Positions 6,030 to 6,214 of a stretch of DNA of 6,214 nt are shown here, in pieces. Below the pieces are notes generated by a model. It was not told where the DNA came from and did no database searches. It saw only the letters and a list, made by a program, of their open reading frames with translations. The stretch is from the NCBI GenBank assembly GCA_023461495.1, contig JAEYLA010000298.1:1-6214 (forward strand), read 5' to 3'. Every line of letters starts with the position of its first letter. Position 1 is the first letter of the stretch. A program made the translations under genes and the position numbers. This DNA is from Bacillota bacterium (lineage in GTDB: Bacteria; Bacillota; Clostridia; Christensenellales; CAG-138).

Positions 6030-6214
6030 ATGGAGGTGTGGAGGCTCCGACAGATGCTCCGCATGCAACCCATGCGGCAACATGCATCTACCTCAGCGGA
6101 GCATTTCAAACAACAGGTTTCCCAAAGGGGAAACCTGTTGTTTGATGCCGGATCTGCTGCAAAAAGGGTTGCGCCTTACGGCAGAACCTTTAAAAAAGAC
6201 AGGTTTCTTGCGCA
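6030..6214 (+). CDS. Possible start of an unknown gene, 3' end outside window
   Basis: An ATG at 6030 behind a strong ribosome site opens a frame with no stop through the window end (61 codons visible). The product would begin MEVWRLRQMLRMQ and is basic, rich in Arg, Gln and Met; a later part reads VAPYGRTFKKDRF. I recognise no domain. Against it: bases 6106-6145 inside the frame form a perfect 18-bp inverted repeat that looks like a terminator, other stems surround it, and codon choice (AGG, CGA, GGA, TCT) differs from the neighbouring genes. A second in-frame ATG lies at 6054. Chance openness over this length is not rare. I consider structured non-coding DNA more likely than a gene. Confidence 0.25.
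   Translation, partial: MEVWRLRQMLRMQPMRQHASTSAEHFKQQVSQRGNLLFDAGSAAKRVAPYGRTFKKDRFLA
6052..6104. other. Region with two mutually exclusive stem foldings
   Basis: ATGCTCCGC (6054-6062) pairs perfectly with GCGGAGCAT (6096-6104), 9 bp, extendable by G-T and A-T. The same left arm can instead fold locally: CCGCATG (6059-6065) with CATGCGG (6071-6077) around a CAACC loop, stacked on AGATGC (6052-6057) with GCATCT (6084-6089). Both foldings use 6052-6062, so they exclude each other, as in attenuators and riboswitches. No known riboswitch class is recognised, and which strand is transcribed is unknown. Confidence 0.45.
6106..6145. terminator. Perfect 18-bp hairpin, probable intrinsic terminator
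   Basis: 6106-6123 is the exact reverse complement of 6128-6145, with an AAAG loop. The core is ACAGGTTTCCC and the base of the stem is CAAACA / TGTTTG. The following T tract is imperfect (TTGTTTG) in either direction. Symmetry and A/T-rich base resemble the bidirectional terminator at 5489-5518. It could end a minus-strand gene that lies beyond the window; no plus-strand gene before it needs it. Confidence 0.55.

Noticed and set aside
5860..6087. N-terminal extension of the small minus-strand gene to an ATG at 6087
   Set aside because: The ATG at 5859 has AGGAGG eight bases upstream, while 6087 has no ribosome site, and the extension translates to irregular sequence across the AT-rich leader.
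6093..6214. Minus-strand open frame entering from the right edge and ending at 6093
   Set aside because: About 40 codons, most of it the hairpin read in translation; no protein motif. It could be a gene tail but nothing supports it.

Overview
The window looks like a chromosomal segment from a bacterium of the Bacillota, probably class Clostridia. The grounds are strong purine-rich ribosome binding sites, tightly overlapping genes, a MoxR / DUF58 / transglutaminase cluster of the Clostridia type, and intrinsic terminators with long A/T-flanked stems. The coding part is moderately GC-rich by eye. I cannot name genus or species. No mobile element, CRISPR array, tRNA or rRNA gene is visible.

Positions 1-4348 hold three co-directional, overlapping genes: the 3' part of a MoxR-family AAA+ ATPase (its start lies before the window), a DUF58 membrane-anchored protein, and a large polytopic transglutaminase-like protein of the TgpA type. 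The first pair overlaps by ATGA and the second by TGATG, so they are almost certainly one translationally coupled operon. By family knowledge this trio forms an envelope-associated system: the ATPase is cytoplasmic, the DUF58 protein sits at the membrane, and the transglutaminase fold with an intact Cys-His-Asp triad faces outward. Its substrate is not known from sequence.

Positions 4349-4488 are a short intergenic region with an extended -10 promoter and a good Shine-Dalgarno for a GTG-started gene, a shortened and somewhat divergent NAD(P)H-dependent glycerol-3-phosphate dehydrogenase (gpsA, 4489-5445). A perfect A/T-flanked hairpin at 5489-5518 ends this gene and, on the other strand, the convergent small gene that follows.

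Positions 5545-5859 on the minus strand encode a 104-residue protein with a Cys cluster at the N-terminus, a 27-residue tract in which every second residue is Gln, an Asn-rich linker and a hydrophobic C-terminal half. I do not recognise its family; a spore-coat or surface role is only a guess.

Positions 5860-6214 have no confident gene. They hold an AT-rich leader/promoter region, then a hairpin-dense stretch: two competing foldings at 6052-6104, a perfect 18-bp stem at 6106-6145, a weaker stem at 6163-6191, and at the very edge a copy of the stem core ACAGGTTTC. Overlapping them on the plus strand is an open frame from 6030 to the window end behind a strong Shine-Dalgarno. Coding sequence and structured/terminator DNA are competing readings of the same bases; I favour the latter.
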